From an uncultured Christiangramia sp. (GTDB lineage Bacteria; Bacteroidota; Bacteroidia; Flavobacteriales; Flavobacteriaceae): a stretch of DNA of 34,974 nt. Below, piece by piece: positions 9,219-16,689 of this stretch (its first letter is position 1; each line of letters opens with the position of its first letter). The stretch covers positions 1 to 34,974 of the forward strand of contig NZ_CAJWRQ010000017.1 of assembly GCF_913046405.1 (NCBI RefSeq), given 5' to 3'. The position numbers and the translations under genes are program-made. The notes under the pieces were generated by a model that was given only the letters and a program-made list of their open reading frames with translations, ran no database searches and was not told where the DNA came from.

Positions 9219-10142
9219 ATGATCAAGAAGTTTATTACTATCCTGCTGGGTGTTTTACTCCTTAGTCTGGCGTGGTTTTTATTTATAAAAGAATACGATT
9301 ACCAGTTTAGATTTCAGGCCAATCATTCGCCTGCAATGGTTCAGCAAGAACTTAAAAAAATAGAAAGTTATAGCATTTTTGACGGTGAACCTATAGTCTC
9401 GAATCTGCAAACTGAAGGGTATGAGGCACTAAAACAGACCTTGCAATTTGGTGATCAGGAACTCGAGCTTCTTTGGGAATTGGAAAGTCAGGCTGATACA
9501 GTTACCAGTATATCTGTTAATGTAGCATCTAATGAGAAAATACAGAACAGACTCGCTATTTTAAATCCATTTGCTGAAAGCGGGTATATTGATAGTCTTG
9601 AAAATTCTTTTCTCCAATTTGGTAAGGAGCTACTAAAGAAACAGGCGGCTTATAAAGTGCAGGTAGTAGACAGTATTGTTTACTCCCCGGCATTGGATTG
9701 TATTTGCAAACCTGCTGCAGATATCAAGGTTGAGAACAAGGCAATGCAAATGGTCAGGGATATTGGCTATCTCGAAGATTTTCAGATTTCCCATAAATTA
9801 AAACTTACCGGATATCCATTTGTAAAGATCCAGGACTGGGATCAGGAGGCCGGTACTATAGATTATGATTTTTGTTTCCCGGTGAATCTTGCCCAGGATA
9901 TAAGGCCCAATACATTTATAGAATTTCAGCAATTTCCAGCTACTACATCTTTGAAAGCGATATATAATGGTAATTACAGAAGTTCAGATCTGGCCTGGCA
10001 CCAATTGCTTTCTGAAGCAAAAAAGAGGGATCTTAAAACAAGTAACTTACCCTTGGAAATCTTCTGGAACAATCCTAAAACTGGTGGAGAAGCATTAAGC
10101 TGGAAAGCCGAGATCTTTATGCCTGTAGAGCCTGAGAGTTAA
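9219..10142 (+). CDS. Membrane-anchored protein with C-terminal GyrI-like domain
   Basis: A 307-residue protein with an N-terminal membrane anchor at about residues 5-22, then a region of about 30-155 that may be SRPBCC-like. The C-terminal half (about 180-305) resembles the GyrI-like/AraC effector-binding fold: a segment YPFVKIQDWD, then IDYDFCFPV, and a final WNNPKTGGEALSWKAEIFMPV. That fold binds small hydrophobic molecules in transcription factors, and here it has no DNA-binding part. It starts 1 nt after the haloperoxidase stop, so it is the last gene of this operon. A role in binding a product or substrate of the operon is only inference. Its last 26 nt overlap the 3' end of the convergent lipid kinase gene, with no terminator visible there. 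Confidence 0.7.
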   Translation: MIKKFITILLGVLLLSLAWFLFIKEYDYQFRFQANHSPAMVQQELKKIESYSIFDGEPIVSNLQTEGYEALKQTLQFGDQELELLWELESQADTVTSISVNVASNEKIQNRLAILNPFAESGYIDSLENSFLQFGKELLKKQAAYKVQVVDSIVYSPALDCICKPAADIKVENKAMQMVRDIGYLEDFQISHKLKLTGYPFVKIQDWDQEAGTIDYDFCFPVNLAQDIRPNTFIEFQQFPATTSLKAIYNGNYRSSDLAWHQLLSEAKKRDLKTSNLPLEIFWNNPKTGGEALSWKAEIFMPVEPES

Positions 10143-11019
10143 ATTCTGCCGGCACCACAACCTTTAGTTTTTCATTCATAATACTTATGATTACTTCGGA
10201 ACTTTCTCCTTTAAACTCCCCGTCAATCTGAAAGGCTACGGGCGTTTTGCAGATGATCTTTGCTTCTTTAGCCTGAAAGGTTTCAACAACATCTGAATTA
10301 ACATCGGTTTCATTGCGTATGGTCTTAATAATCTCTGCAAGGTTTAGTTTTCTGTAAATAATGATCTCAAACTTACCGTCGTTCATCTTCCCATTGGGAT
10401 TGATATTGGCCCCGGTACCATATTTGTTTGCATTCGCAATAGCGAGAAGCGCACCGCTGGTTTGATGTTTTTTAAAATTGGTTTCTACTTCAAACTCAAA
10501 AGGATATTCACTCTTTAGCAATGTTGGAAGTGATTGCAATAAATACCCGAATTTCCCTCGAAATCGGGATTCTTCATAATTCTGAATAAGTTCAGCATTG
10601 ATGCCAAGATCACTCAGATGAAGACAGATATCATCGTTAATGTTTAGCAAATCCATTTCAAAAATAGTGTCACCAAAGGCTATTTTCACCTGTTCTTCAA
10701 GAGATTCGGGGATCCCGAAATTTGTAGCTAATCCATTTGCAGATCCTGCAGGAATAATTCCCAGGGGAATGCCATAGCTTTTGATCGCTTTGGCTACCAA
10801 ATTAATGGTCCCATCCCCACCAATTGCAATGATTCTTTCAATCTTGAGCGAATCCAAACGATCCTGAATCTTCTTAACATCCTCCTCACCAGTAGTAGCG
10901 AAAAGATGTATAGTTATTTGATTGGTTTTCGCAAAATCACGTGCCTTCTGGATAATCTGCTTTTTATCGAGATCACCAGAAATAGGGTTCACTATCAATA
11001 AAACTTGGTTAAAATTCAT
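10117..11019 (-). CDS. Diacylglycerol kinase family lipid kinase (DagK/YegS/LCB5 type)
   Basis: A 300-residue cytoplasmic lipid kinase of the DAGK catalytic family. It has LLIVNPISG near the N terminus, the nucleotide-binding AIGGDGTIN around residue 65, PAGSANGLA around residue 91, and an IDGEFKG motif near residue 267. The length and motif order match bacterial enzymes that phosphorylate diacylglycerol or related lipids with ATP. The exact lipid cannot be read from sequence. The start is an ATG, and only 70 bp separate it from the divergent APP1-type phosphatase gene. Its 3' end overlaps the convergent GyrI-like gene by 26 bp. Confidence 0.9.
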   Translation of the reverse strand: MNFNQVLLIVNPISGDLDKKQIIQKARDFAKTNQITIHLFATTGEEDVKKIQDRLDSLKIERIIAIGGDGTINLVAKAIKSYGIPLGIIPAGSANGLATNFGIPESLEEQVKIAFGDTIFEMDLLNINDDICLHLSDLGINAELIQNYEESRFRGKFGYLLQSLPTLLKSEYPFEFEVETNFKKHQTSGALLAIANANKYGTGANINPNGKMNDGKFEIIIYRKLNLAEIIKTIRNETDVNSDVVETFQAKEAKIICKTPVAFQIDGEFKGESSEVIISIMNEKLKVVVPAEFNSQALQA

Positions 11020-11029
11020 GTGTTATTGA

Positions 11030-11059
11030 TTGAAATACACCTAAAATTAAGTATTTTGG
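11030..11059 (+). promoter_or_regulatory. Candidate Bacteroidota promoter for the APP1-type gene
   Basis: In the 70-bp divergent gap, TTG (11030-11032) lies exactly 19 nt before TATTTTGG (11052-11059). This matches the flavobacterial TTG-N19-TAnnTTTG pattern at all but one specified position. The predicted transcript start is about 25 nt before the TTG start codon at 11090. No equally good box was seen for the divergent kinase gene. Confidence 0.4.
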
Positions 11060-11089
11060 AACGGAAGTGATTTTAAAAAAGGCCAAATT

Positions 11090-12055
11090 TTGAAGCTTGA
11101 TCTTAAACTTTATCGGGGTTACGTAAATGAAGAAGAACTAGTCGTTTTTGGACATCTGTTCCAGTCCTGGGCTCCAGATAAGTATAGTGTTGACAGAAAG
11201 GGAATTAAGCACGCTTATGCTTTACTTCACAAATTCCGCATTGAACCGCTCCCTAATTATGAAGTTCATTTAAAATTCCAGGATCTTGAGGTTAAAACTA
11301 AAACTCAGGAAGACGGATATTTTAGATTTACCGTACCCTATGACTCTAAGATAGAGCCAGGATGGCACGAGTATGAAGTTATTTGCAATACAGGTGAGAT
11401 TGGAATGATAGAAAAAGGTGAGCTTTTAAAACCACATCCGAGCAAGCTTGCCATCATTTCAGATATTGATGATACTTTCCTTGTTTCCCACAGCAGTAAG
11501 TTCTTTAAAAAGATCTACGTAATGCTATCTAAGAATATCAACAATCGTAAGATATTTGAAGAGGTAAAGGATCATTATCATAAGCTAAGCAGGGCGGGTA
11601 GAGAAGAAGATAATTCGTTTAATTCATTTTTCTATGTGTCATCCAGCGAATGGAATCTGTACGATTTTATTGACGAATTCGCACGGCTGCATGATCTTCC
11701 CAAAGCTGTGATCAAATTAAAGCAGATCAAGACCGGGTTGATGGACTTTATTAAAACGGGTAGGGGAGATCACGATCATAAGTTCGTGAAGATCAAAGAT
11801 ATTATATCCTTTTATCCACATCTGGAATATGTCCTGTTAGGTGATGACTCTCAGCATGATCCTTATTTGTACGAACGAATCTGTAAAACATTTCCAAAGA
11901 ATATTAGAGCGATCTACATTCGGCAGACTTCCAAATTACCAAAAAAAGCGGTTCAAAAGGTGTTAGCCAATATTGAAAGTATGGATGTAAATACCTGTTA
12001 TTTCCAGGATAGTAAAACGGCGATCGATCATTCTGATAAAATCGGAATTATTTAG
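11090..12055 (+). CDS. APP1-type phosphatidate phosphatase (DUF2183)
   Basis: A 321-residue protein with an N-terminal beta-rich domain (about residues 1-115, LYRGYVNEEELVVFGHLF) and a HAD-like App1 catalytic domain. The DxDxT motif is ISDIDDTFL at about residue 123. Further conserved segments are FFYVSSSEWNLYDF, KTGRGDHDHK and YVLLGDDSQHDP, the last carrying the acidic metal-binding residues. Fungal App1 dephosphorylates phosphatidate to diacylglycerol, and bacterial homologues are less studied. No signal peptide is seen, so it is probably cytoplasmic. The start is TTG at 11090. The reading frame opens only at a stop at 11048 and holds no ATG upstream, and homologues typically begin close to KLDLKLYRGY. 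It is divergent from a diacylglycerol-kinase-type gene, the opposite reaction. Confidence 0.85.
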   Translation: MKLDLKLYRGYVNEEELVVFGHLFQSWAPDKYSVDRKGIKHAYALLHKFRIEPLPNYEVHLKFQDLEVKTKTQEDGYFRFTVPYDSKIEPGWHEYEVICNTGEIGMIEKGELLKPHPSKLAIISDIDDTFLVSHSSKFFKKIYVMLSKNINNRKIFEEVKDHYHKLSRAGREEDNSFNSFFYVSSSEWNLYDFIDEFARLHDLPKAVIKLKQIKTGLMDFIKTGRGDHDHKFVKIKDIISFYPHLEYVLLGDDSQHDPYLYERICKTFPKNIRAIYIRQTSKLPKKAVQKVLANIESMDVNTCYFQDSKTAIDHSDKIGII

Positions 12056-12070
12056 AATGCATTAATAAAG

Positions 12071-12096
12071 AAAAGCCCTTCCGGAGAAGAGCTTTT
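12071..12096. terminator. Bidirectional hairpin terminator
   Basis: AAAAGC-C-CTTC-CGGA-GAAG-A-GCTTTT forms a stem with one mismatch and a four-base loop, flanked by A and T runs. It sits between the convergent APP1-type and VPS10-type genes and can serve both. Confidence 0.8.
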
Positions 12097-12103
12097 AATC
12101 TAT

Positions 12104-15100
12104 TTATTCTATTTCAAATATTTCGGTTTCTTTAAAAGCCGACATTTCTATTTGTTTTATTTCTGCCTTAAAATCTGGCCATTCTTCCTGATAGAATTTA
12201 TTTGTTTTATTTAAAGCCGCCTGAAGTTCTTCCCGCGCTTGGTTCATAAGGATCTCCTCAGTTTTTGTGATACCATTCTGCCTGGATCTTACATAACTAG
12301 ATGCTGTACCAAGCCTGGTCATCACTGTATTCTCTCTGTTTCTTGTGATTCCCTGTCTGTCATCAACTTTCCCTAGAAACAGCGCTATGTGTTCCTCAAG
12401 TCGTCTGGTAATGGAATCTACACTCTTCAATGCCAACTTCCTTTCTGCAGTATCTTCCAGGTTTTGTTTAAGATCTTCAGCGAAATTTTCTGAGGTGTTC
12501 TTACTCTGCACTAATTGCTCTACCGCATCTGCAGCGGTTTGTTGCCATTTCTCGATCTTCTGGCCAGCTTCGTATACTTCTGAAATACTCTTTTCTGAAA
12601 CTTCCAGACGAGGATCTGACTTTACTACTATCATTTCTTCGGAAGTTTCTCCGTTAAAACTCATTACGAGGCGATAATTCCCCGGTTTTACAGCAACACC
12701 GCCTGGTTCTCGTTTCGATTCTCTGATAGATCTTGAAGGCCTGTCTGCTCCCTTTTCGTCAAGATACCATCTCATGGTGTAAATACCAGTGCTATCAGGC
12801 GCCTTTTGCTTCAAAGTTCTTATTAAACGGTCTGCATCGTAGATTTTCAGATTTATACTATCGGCATTGGCTTTTTTATCTTGCTCCTCATCTTCAGCTT
12901 TATCTTCTGAAACATTCGCTTTGTCACCTTTATTTTCCTCTTCCGAAGAATCGATTCTAATAAAGTAAGAGATTGGTGCTCCCTGTTCACGATTTTCGCC
13001 CTGGTAGACCGCGTCCCCACCAAATCTGCTCCCAGTTGGTTGCTGTGTAGCATTGTGATAGGCAACAGGTGGTGCAAATAATCTTAGTTTATTCTCTATA
13101 ATCGTATTTGCTCCTGCAAGTTTTCTAAAAGGTCTAATATCGTCAAGGACCCATGCTGCACGGCCAAAGGTGCCAATTACTAGATCATGCTCACGTGGAT
13201 GTATCACCAAATCCTTTACTGATACTGTAGGAAAACCATGGGTGTATTTCTCCCAGTTCTTACCGGCATCAAGTGAAATATACAGGCCATCATCTGTTCC
13301 CAGGAATAATAAATTTTCCTCTTTCGGGTCTTCTACAATGCTTAAAGCATAGCTTTCGGTATCATCGTTATCAACAATTCGCTCCCAGCTTTTCCCATAA
13401 TTTCTGGTTCTATAGGCATAAGGCTCATAATTGAACCTTCGATAATCATTTGCGACTAGCAATGCCTCGCCTTTTCGCTTATTACTGGCCTTGATCTGTA
13501 CGATCCAACTTCCTTCCGGTAGTTTTGGTAAGTTAGTGGATACATCTGTCCAGCTCGCGCCTCCATCGCGGGTATATTGAACTTTCCCGTCATCTGTTCC
13601 AACCCATAACATATCTTCTTCTAGGGGAGAAGGCTCAATAACCAGTATGGTGGTAAAGTTTTCAGCTCCGGTGGCGTCCATCGTAAGTCCGCCACTTTCA
13701 GTTTGTTTCTGCTTTTCAGGATCATTGGTAGTTAGGTCTGGTGAAATAATTTCCCAGGTTAACCCCTTATCTGTGCTTTTGTGAACAAATTGACTTCCGA
13801 AGTAAATAGTATTGCTATCGAACGGATCAATATTAATAGCAGAATTCCAGTTAAATCGAAGTTCCACATCAGGATCTGGATGCGTAGGTTTCACCGAATA
13901 GTTATTTCCGGTTTCATGATCGTATCTGCTAACATATCCCTGCTGACTCATACTCCAGCCATATGTACTGTCGTCTGGATCTGGAACGACATCAAAACCA
14001 TCCCCAAAGCTAATTTCCTGCCAGTAAGAATTTCGGATTCCCTGCGCTTTCCACACATAAGCAGGACCTCTCCAGCTTCCATTGTCCTGCATTCCACCAT
14101 AAACGTTGTAAGGAAATTCATCATCCACAGCAATATGATAGAATTGAGCCACAGGAAGATTGGCTACGAATCTCCAGCTTTTGCCTCGATCTTTAGAAAT
14201 ATTGAGCCCGCCATCATTCCCGTCCATCAAGAAAGTTCCATCTTCCGGATGAATCCAGAAGGCGTGATGATCTGGATGTATACCATTGTCTACACCATAG
14301 GCCGGCATCAATTCCTTAAAACTGTTTCCTCCATCTTCAGAAACATTGACATAGGTAAAAACGGAATACAAACGATTTTCATTCTGAGGATCTACAAACA
14401 AATCTGAATAATAAAATGGTCGGTTTCCAATTTCTTCCTTATCGTTGATCATTTTCCAGTTAACCCCTCCATCTTCAGATTTATAAAGTGCATTCTTTTT
14501 GGATTCAACCAGGGCATACATAATATTAGAATCTGAAGCTGCAATTGCAAGTCCGATTCTTCCCAGATCTCCTTTAGGAAGTCCGTCCTTTTCTGTTTTC
14601 TTTTTCCAGGTCTTCCCACCATCGTAGGTTATGTAAAGTCCGGAGCCTTCCCCACCCGATTTAAAAAACCAGGGATCTCTCTTATGTTCCCACATGGCCG
14701 CGACCAGCTTATTGGGGTTATTTGGATCCATCACCAGGTCTGCAGCACCTGAAAGATTATTGGTATACAGAATTTTGTTCCAGGATTCTCCACCATCAGT
14801 AGTTTTGTAAACTCCTCTTTCTTCGTGCGCACCCCAGGGTGAACCTATTGCCGCGGCATAAATTATATCGGGATTATAGGGATGTATAATAACGCGGTGA
14901 ATATGACGGGTCTTTTCCAGGCCCATACTAGTCCAGGTTCTTCCGCCATCCAGACTTTTATAAATTCCGTAACCACCATTCAGACTATTTCGGGGATTAC
15001 CTTCACCGGTTCCAACCCAGATAACCGAAGGATTTGATTGTTGCACCGCAACAGCGCCTATAGAAGCAGTAACTTCATTGTCAAATATAGGTTCCCATTT

Positions 15101-15325
15101 AATACCTGCACTGGTAGATTTCCATAATCCGCCAGATGCTGTCCCGGCGTACATGATATTAGGATCACTAATAACCACATCTATGGAAGTAACACGTCCA
15201 CTCATTCCAGCAGGACCAATATTTCGGGGAGTTTTGTTTTTAAAAAGTTCAAGATCGAAGTTCTGTGCTGTAAGATTGGTGGTAATTATTAAAGCAAAAA
15301 GCCTCAACAGGTGGGAATATCTCAT
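12104..15325 (-). CDS. Secreted VPS10/sortilin-like BNR-repeat protein
   Basis: A 1,073-residue exported protein with a signal peptide ending near NLTAQ. About ten Asp-box/BNR motifs of the form SxDxGxTW are spread over residues 120-700 (SLDGGRTW, TTDGGESW, TYDGGKTW, STDKGLTW, TRDGGASW and others), as in VPS10/sortilin-type propellers. An acidic linker rich in E, D and K follows near residue 790, then a beta segment (GNYRLVMSFNG), and a C-terminal region of about 140 residues likely to form coiled coil. Such proteins are often labelled glycosyl hydrolases, but no catalytic residues for that can be pointed out. There is no recognisable type IX secretion C-terminal domain. The start was placed at ATG 15325. 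The longer reading from TTG 15337 adds four residues. It stands alone between two terminators. Confidence 0.82.
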   Translation of the reverse strand: MRYSHLLRLFALIITTNLTAQNFDLELFKNKTPRNIGPAGMSGRVTSIDVVISDPNIMYAGTASGGLWKSTSAGIKWEPIFDNEVTASIGAVAVQQSNPSVIWVGTGEGNPRNSLNGGYGIYKSLDGGRTWTSMGLEKTRHIHRVIIHPYNPDIIYAAAIGSPWGAHEERGVYKTTDGGESWNKILYTNNLSGAADLVMDPNNPNKLVAAMWEHKRDPWFFKSGGEGSGLYITYDGGKTWKKKTEKDGLPKGDLGRIGLAIAASDSNIMYALVESKKNALYKSEDGGVNWKMINDKEEIGNRPFYYSDLFVDPQNENRLYSVFTYVNVSEDGGNSFKELMPAYGVDNGIHPDHHAFWIHPEDGTFLMDGNDGGLNISKDRGKSWRFVANLPVAQFYHIAVDDEFPYNVYGGMQDNGSWRGPAYVWKAQGIRNSYWQEISFGDGFDVVPDPDDSTYGWSMSQQGYVSRYDHETGNNYSVKPTHPDPDVELRFNWNSAINIDPFDSNTIYFGSQFVHKSTDKGLTWEIISPDLTTNDPEKQKQTESGGLTMDATGAENFTTILVIEPSPLEEDMLWVGTDDGKVQYTRDGGASWTDVSTNLPKLPEGSWIVQIKASNKRKGEALLVANDYRRFNYEPYAYRTRNYGKSWERIVDNDDTESYALSIVEDPKEENLLFLGTDDGLYISLDAGKNWEKYTHGFPTVSVKDLVIHPREHDLVIGTFGRAAWVLDDIRPFRKLAGANTIIENKLRLFAPPVAYHNATQQPTGSRFGGDAVYQGENREQGAPISYFIRIDSSEEENKGDKANVSEDKAEDEEQDKKANADSINLKIYDADRLIRTLKQKAPDSTGIYTMRWYLDEKGADRPSRSIRESKREPGGVAVKPGNYRLVMSFNGETSEEMIVVKSDPRLEVSEKSISEVYEAGQKIEKWQQTAADAVEQLVQSKNTSENFAEDLKQNLEDTAERKLALKSVDSITRRLEEHIALFLGKVDDRQGITRNRENTVMTRLGTASSYVRSRQNGITKTEEILMNQAREELQAALNKTNKFYQEEWPDFKAEIKQIEMSAFKETEIFEIE

Positions 15326-15397
15326 GAAATTATTCAAATTTTTAAATATGATCTCAAGTTAGCAATTTTCTCTCAATCGAAATTTAAACACAACTCC

Positions 15398-15424
15398 AAA
15401 AAAAAGGGACTTTTTTTAAGTCCC
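15398..15424 (-). terminator. Intrinsic terminator after the PRC-barrel gene
   Basis: On the minus strand, GGGACTT-AAAAA-AAGTCCC is followed by eight T. It begins 6 nt after the stop of the PRC-barrel gene and separates it from the VPS10-type gene downstream. Confidence 0.85.
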
Positions 15425-15430
15425 ATCATA

Positions 15431-16339
15431 TTATTTTCTTCTGTTGAATTCCCTACGATTATAAAAATCTTCAGGATCATCTAAATTCCTGTCATCATGT
15501 TGCCAGTGCTGATCTTCGTCGATTGACTTTTCAGGTTTAAACCCTGTATGTTTATCGTGAAAGTCCTGAGAACGATGGTGATCATCTATAGGTTTTCTAG
15601 ATTCATTCGCAGATCGCCCGGAATAGGAATCATCCTGTGAAGTTCTGTGTTCTGAAGTATTTAACTCTTCACCAACCTTACGATCTAAAAATTGTCGATC
15701 GTCTCTGCCGGTATCAATTCTTGTATCCACCGAAGCCTTACGATCATTCGAAGAATATTGCATATTCTCCCGTTCTCTTTCTACTCTTCTCTCTTCTGCG
15801 GAAAGCTTATCATACCCATAATCGTGATCATCGTTTAATCTGGATTTATCTCTATAAGTGCTCTCCGTTTTATGCAAATCATCTTGAGTGTTATAATCTC
15901 TGTCTCTGTTGTACGATCCCAACACATGATGTTCATAATTTCTGCTAATATCTGTACCCGATCGATAACGTTTGGTTTCGGCGAAAGTCTGGTAATCTAT
16001 ACCCTCTGTAAATACATATTTATCAGTAGCATTGATATCAATAAGTCCAATAGGAATTATGATATGATTTTCACCATCTTTGTTGATGAACTCCTTAAAT
16101 TCACTTTGATGTTGAGCGGAGTAGGGGTCATGGTTCCTGTCTATGATGTCCTGTTCTACCTGTACATCTACATAAACTACTTTTCCTAATTCTTTATTTA
16201 CCAGTAGGTTGTCTACTTTACCTATTGTCTTTTTATCTCGATCCAGTAGCTTCCATCCGCGAATATCATGATCATGACTGTCTACTTTATATCCTTTTAG
16301 CTGGCTCAAATGTACCAGGTGTTTTTCTGTTGTACTCAT
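15431..16339 (-). CDS. PRC-barrel domain protein with long charged tail
   Basis: A 302-residue protein, probably cytoplasmic or membrane-associated. The N-terminal 120 or so residues hold a PRC-barrel domain (GWKLLDRDKKTIGKVDNLLV, then VVYVDVQVE), a small beta-barrel used in ribosome maturation and in photosynthetic reaction centres, and in many stress proteins of unknown role. The rest (about 150-302) is low in hydrophobic residues and rich in Asp, Arg, His and Ser, and so is probably disordered. No Cys, signal peptide or membrane segment is seen. It starts 10 nt after a small membrane-protein gene and ends at a strong terminator, so the two form an operon. The function is not known. Confidence 0.75.
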   Translation of the reverse strand: MSTTEKHLVHLSQLKGYKVDSHDHDIRGWKLLDRDKKTIGKVDNLLVNKELGKVVYVDVQVEQDIIDRNHDPYSAQHQSEFKEFINKDGENHIIIPIGLIDINATDKYVFTEGIDYQTFAETKRYRSGTDISRNYEHHVLGSYNRDRDYNTQDDLHKTESTYRDKSRLNDDHDYGYDKLSAEERRVERERENMQYSSNDRKASVDTRIDTGRDDRQFLDRKVGEELNTSEHRTSQDDSYSGRSANESRKPIDDHHRSQDFHDKHTGFKPEKSIDEDQHWQHDDRNLDDPEDFYNRREFNRRK

Positions 16340-16349
16340 AATTAGATTT

Positions 16350-16541
16350 TTAACTTAGGAGGTTAGTGTTTCCATTTGAGTTCTCATGTATCAATGCGAT
16401 ATCATCAGTCTCATCAATTTCATTATCATCGTTCTCAGCCATACTTCCATAGAAATATAAGAACGCAAGAATCGCGAGGATAATCACTACGAGAATCCAC
16501 GGCCATACTGGTTTTTTCTTTCTAATTTTTATTTCTGCCAT
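16350..16541 (-). CDS. Small single-span membrane protein
   Basis: A 63-residue protein with a basic N terminus (KIRKKKP), one membrane helix at about residues 12-32 (WPWILVVIILAILAFLYFYG) and an acidic tail (ENDDNEIDETDD). By the positive-inside rule the N terminus should be cytoplasmic. It is 10 nt upstream of the PRC-barrel gene and probably cotranscribed. The family is not recognised. Confidence 0.65.
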   Translation of the reverse strand: MAEIKIRKKKPVWPWILVVIILAILAFLYFYGSMAENDDNEIDETDDIALIHENSNGNTNLLS

Positions 16542-16634
16542 ATTGTTGATTTTTTGGTTATTCTAAAGTACTACAAAGCAGTGCCAAAAAGATTTAAGTA
16601 TAGTGTAAAGTATTGTTAATTAGAAACAACGCAT

Positions 16635-16667
16635 AAAAAAAGCCAGGACTAATGCCCTGGCTTTTTA
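16635..16667. terminator. Strong hairpin terminator
   Basis: GCCAGG (16642-16647) pairs with CCTGGC (16656-16661), extended by A and T runs on both sides, with an 8-nt loop. It lies 23 nt beyond the stop of the M28 peptidase gene and gives a T run on the minus strand. Confidence 0.85.
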
Positions 16668-16689
16668 TTAATAGTTGGTAGATTCTAAT

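Noticed and set aside
13781-14407. Open frame of 208 codons on the plus strand
   Set aside because: It lies wholly antisense to the VPS10-type gene, resembles no family and has no promoter or start context. It reflects the base composition of the repeat-rich gene.
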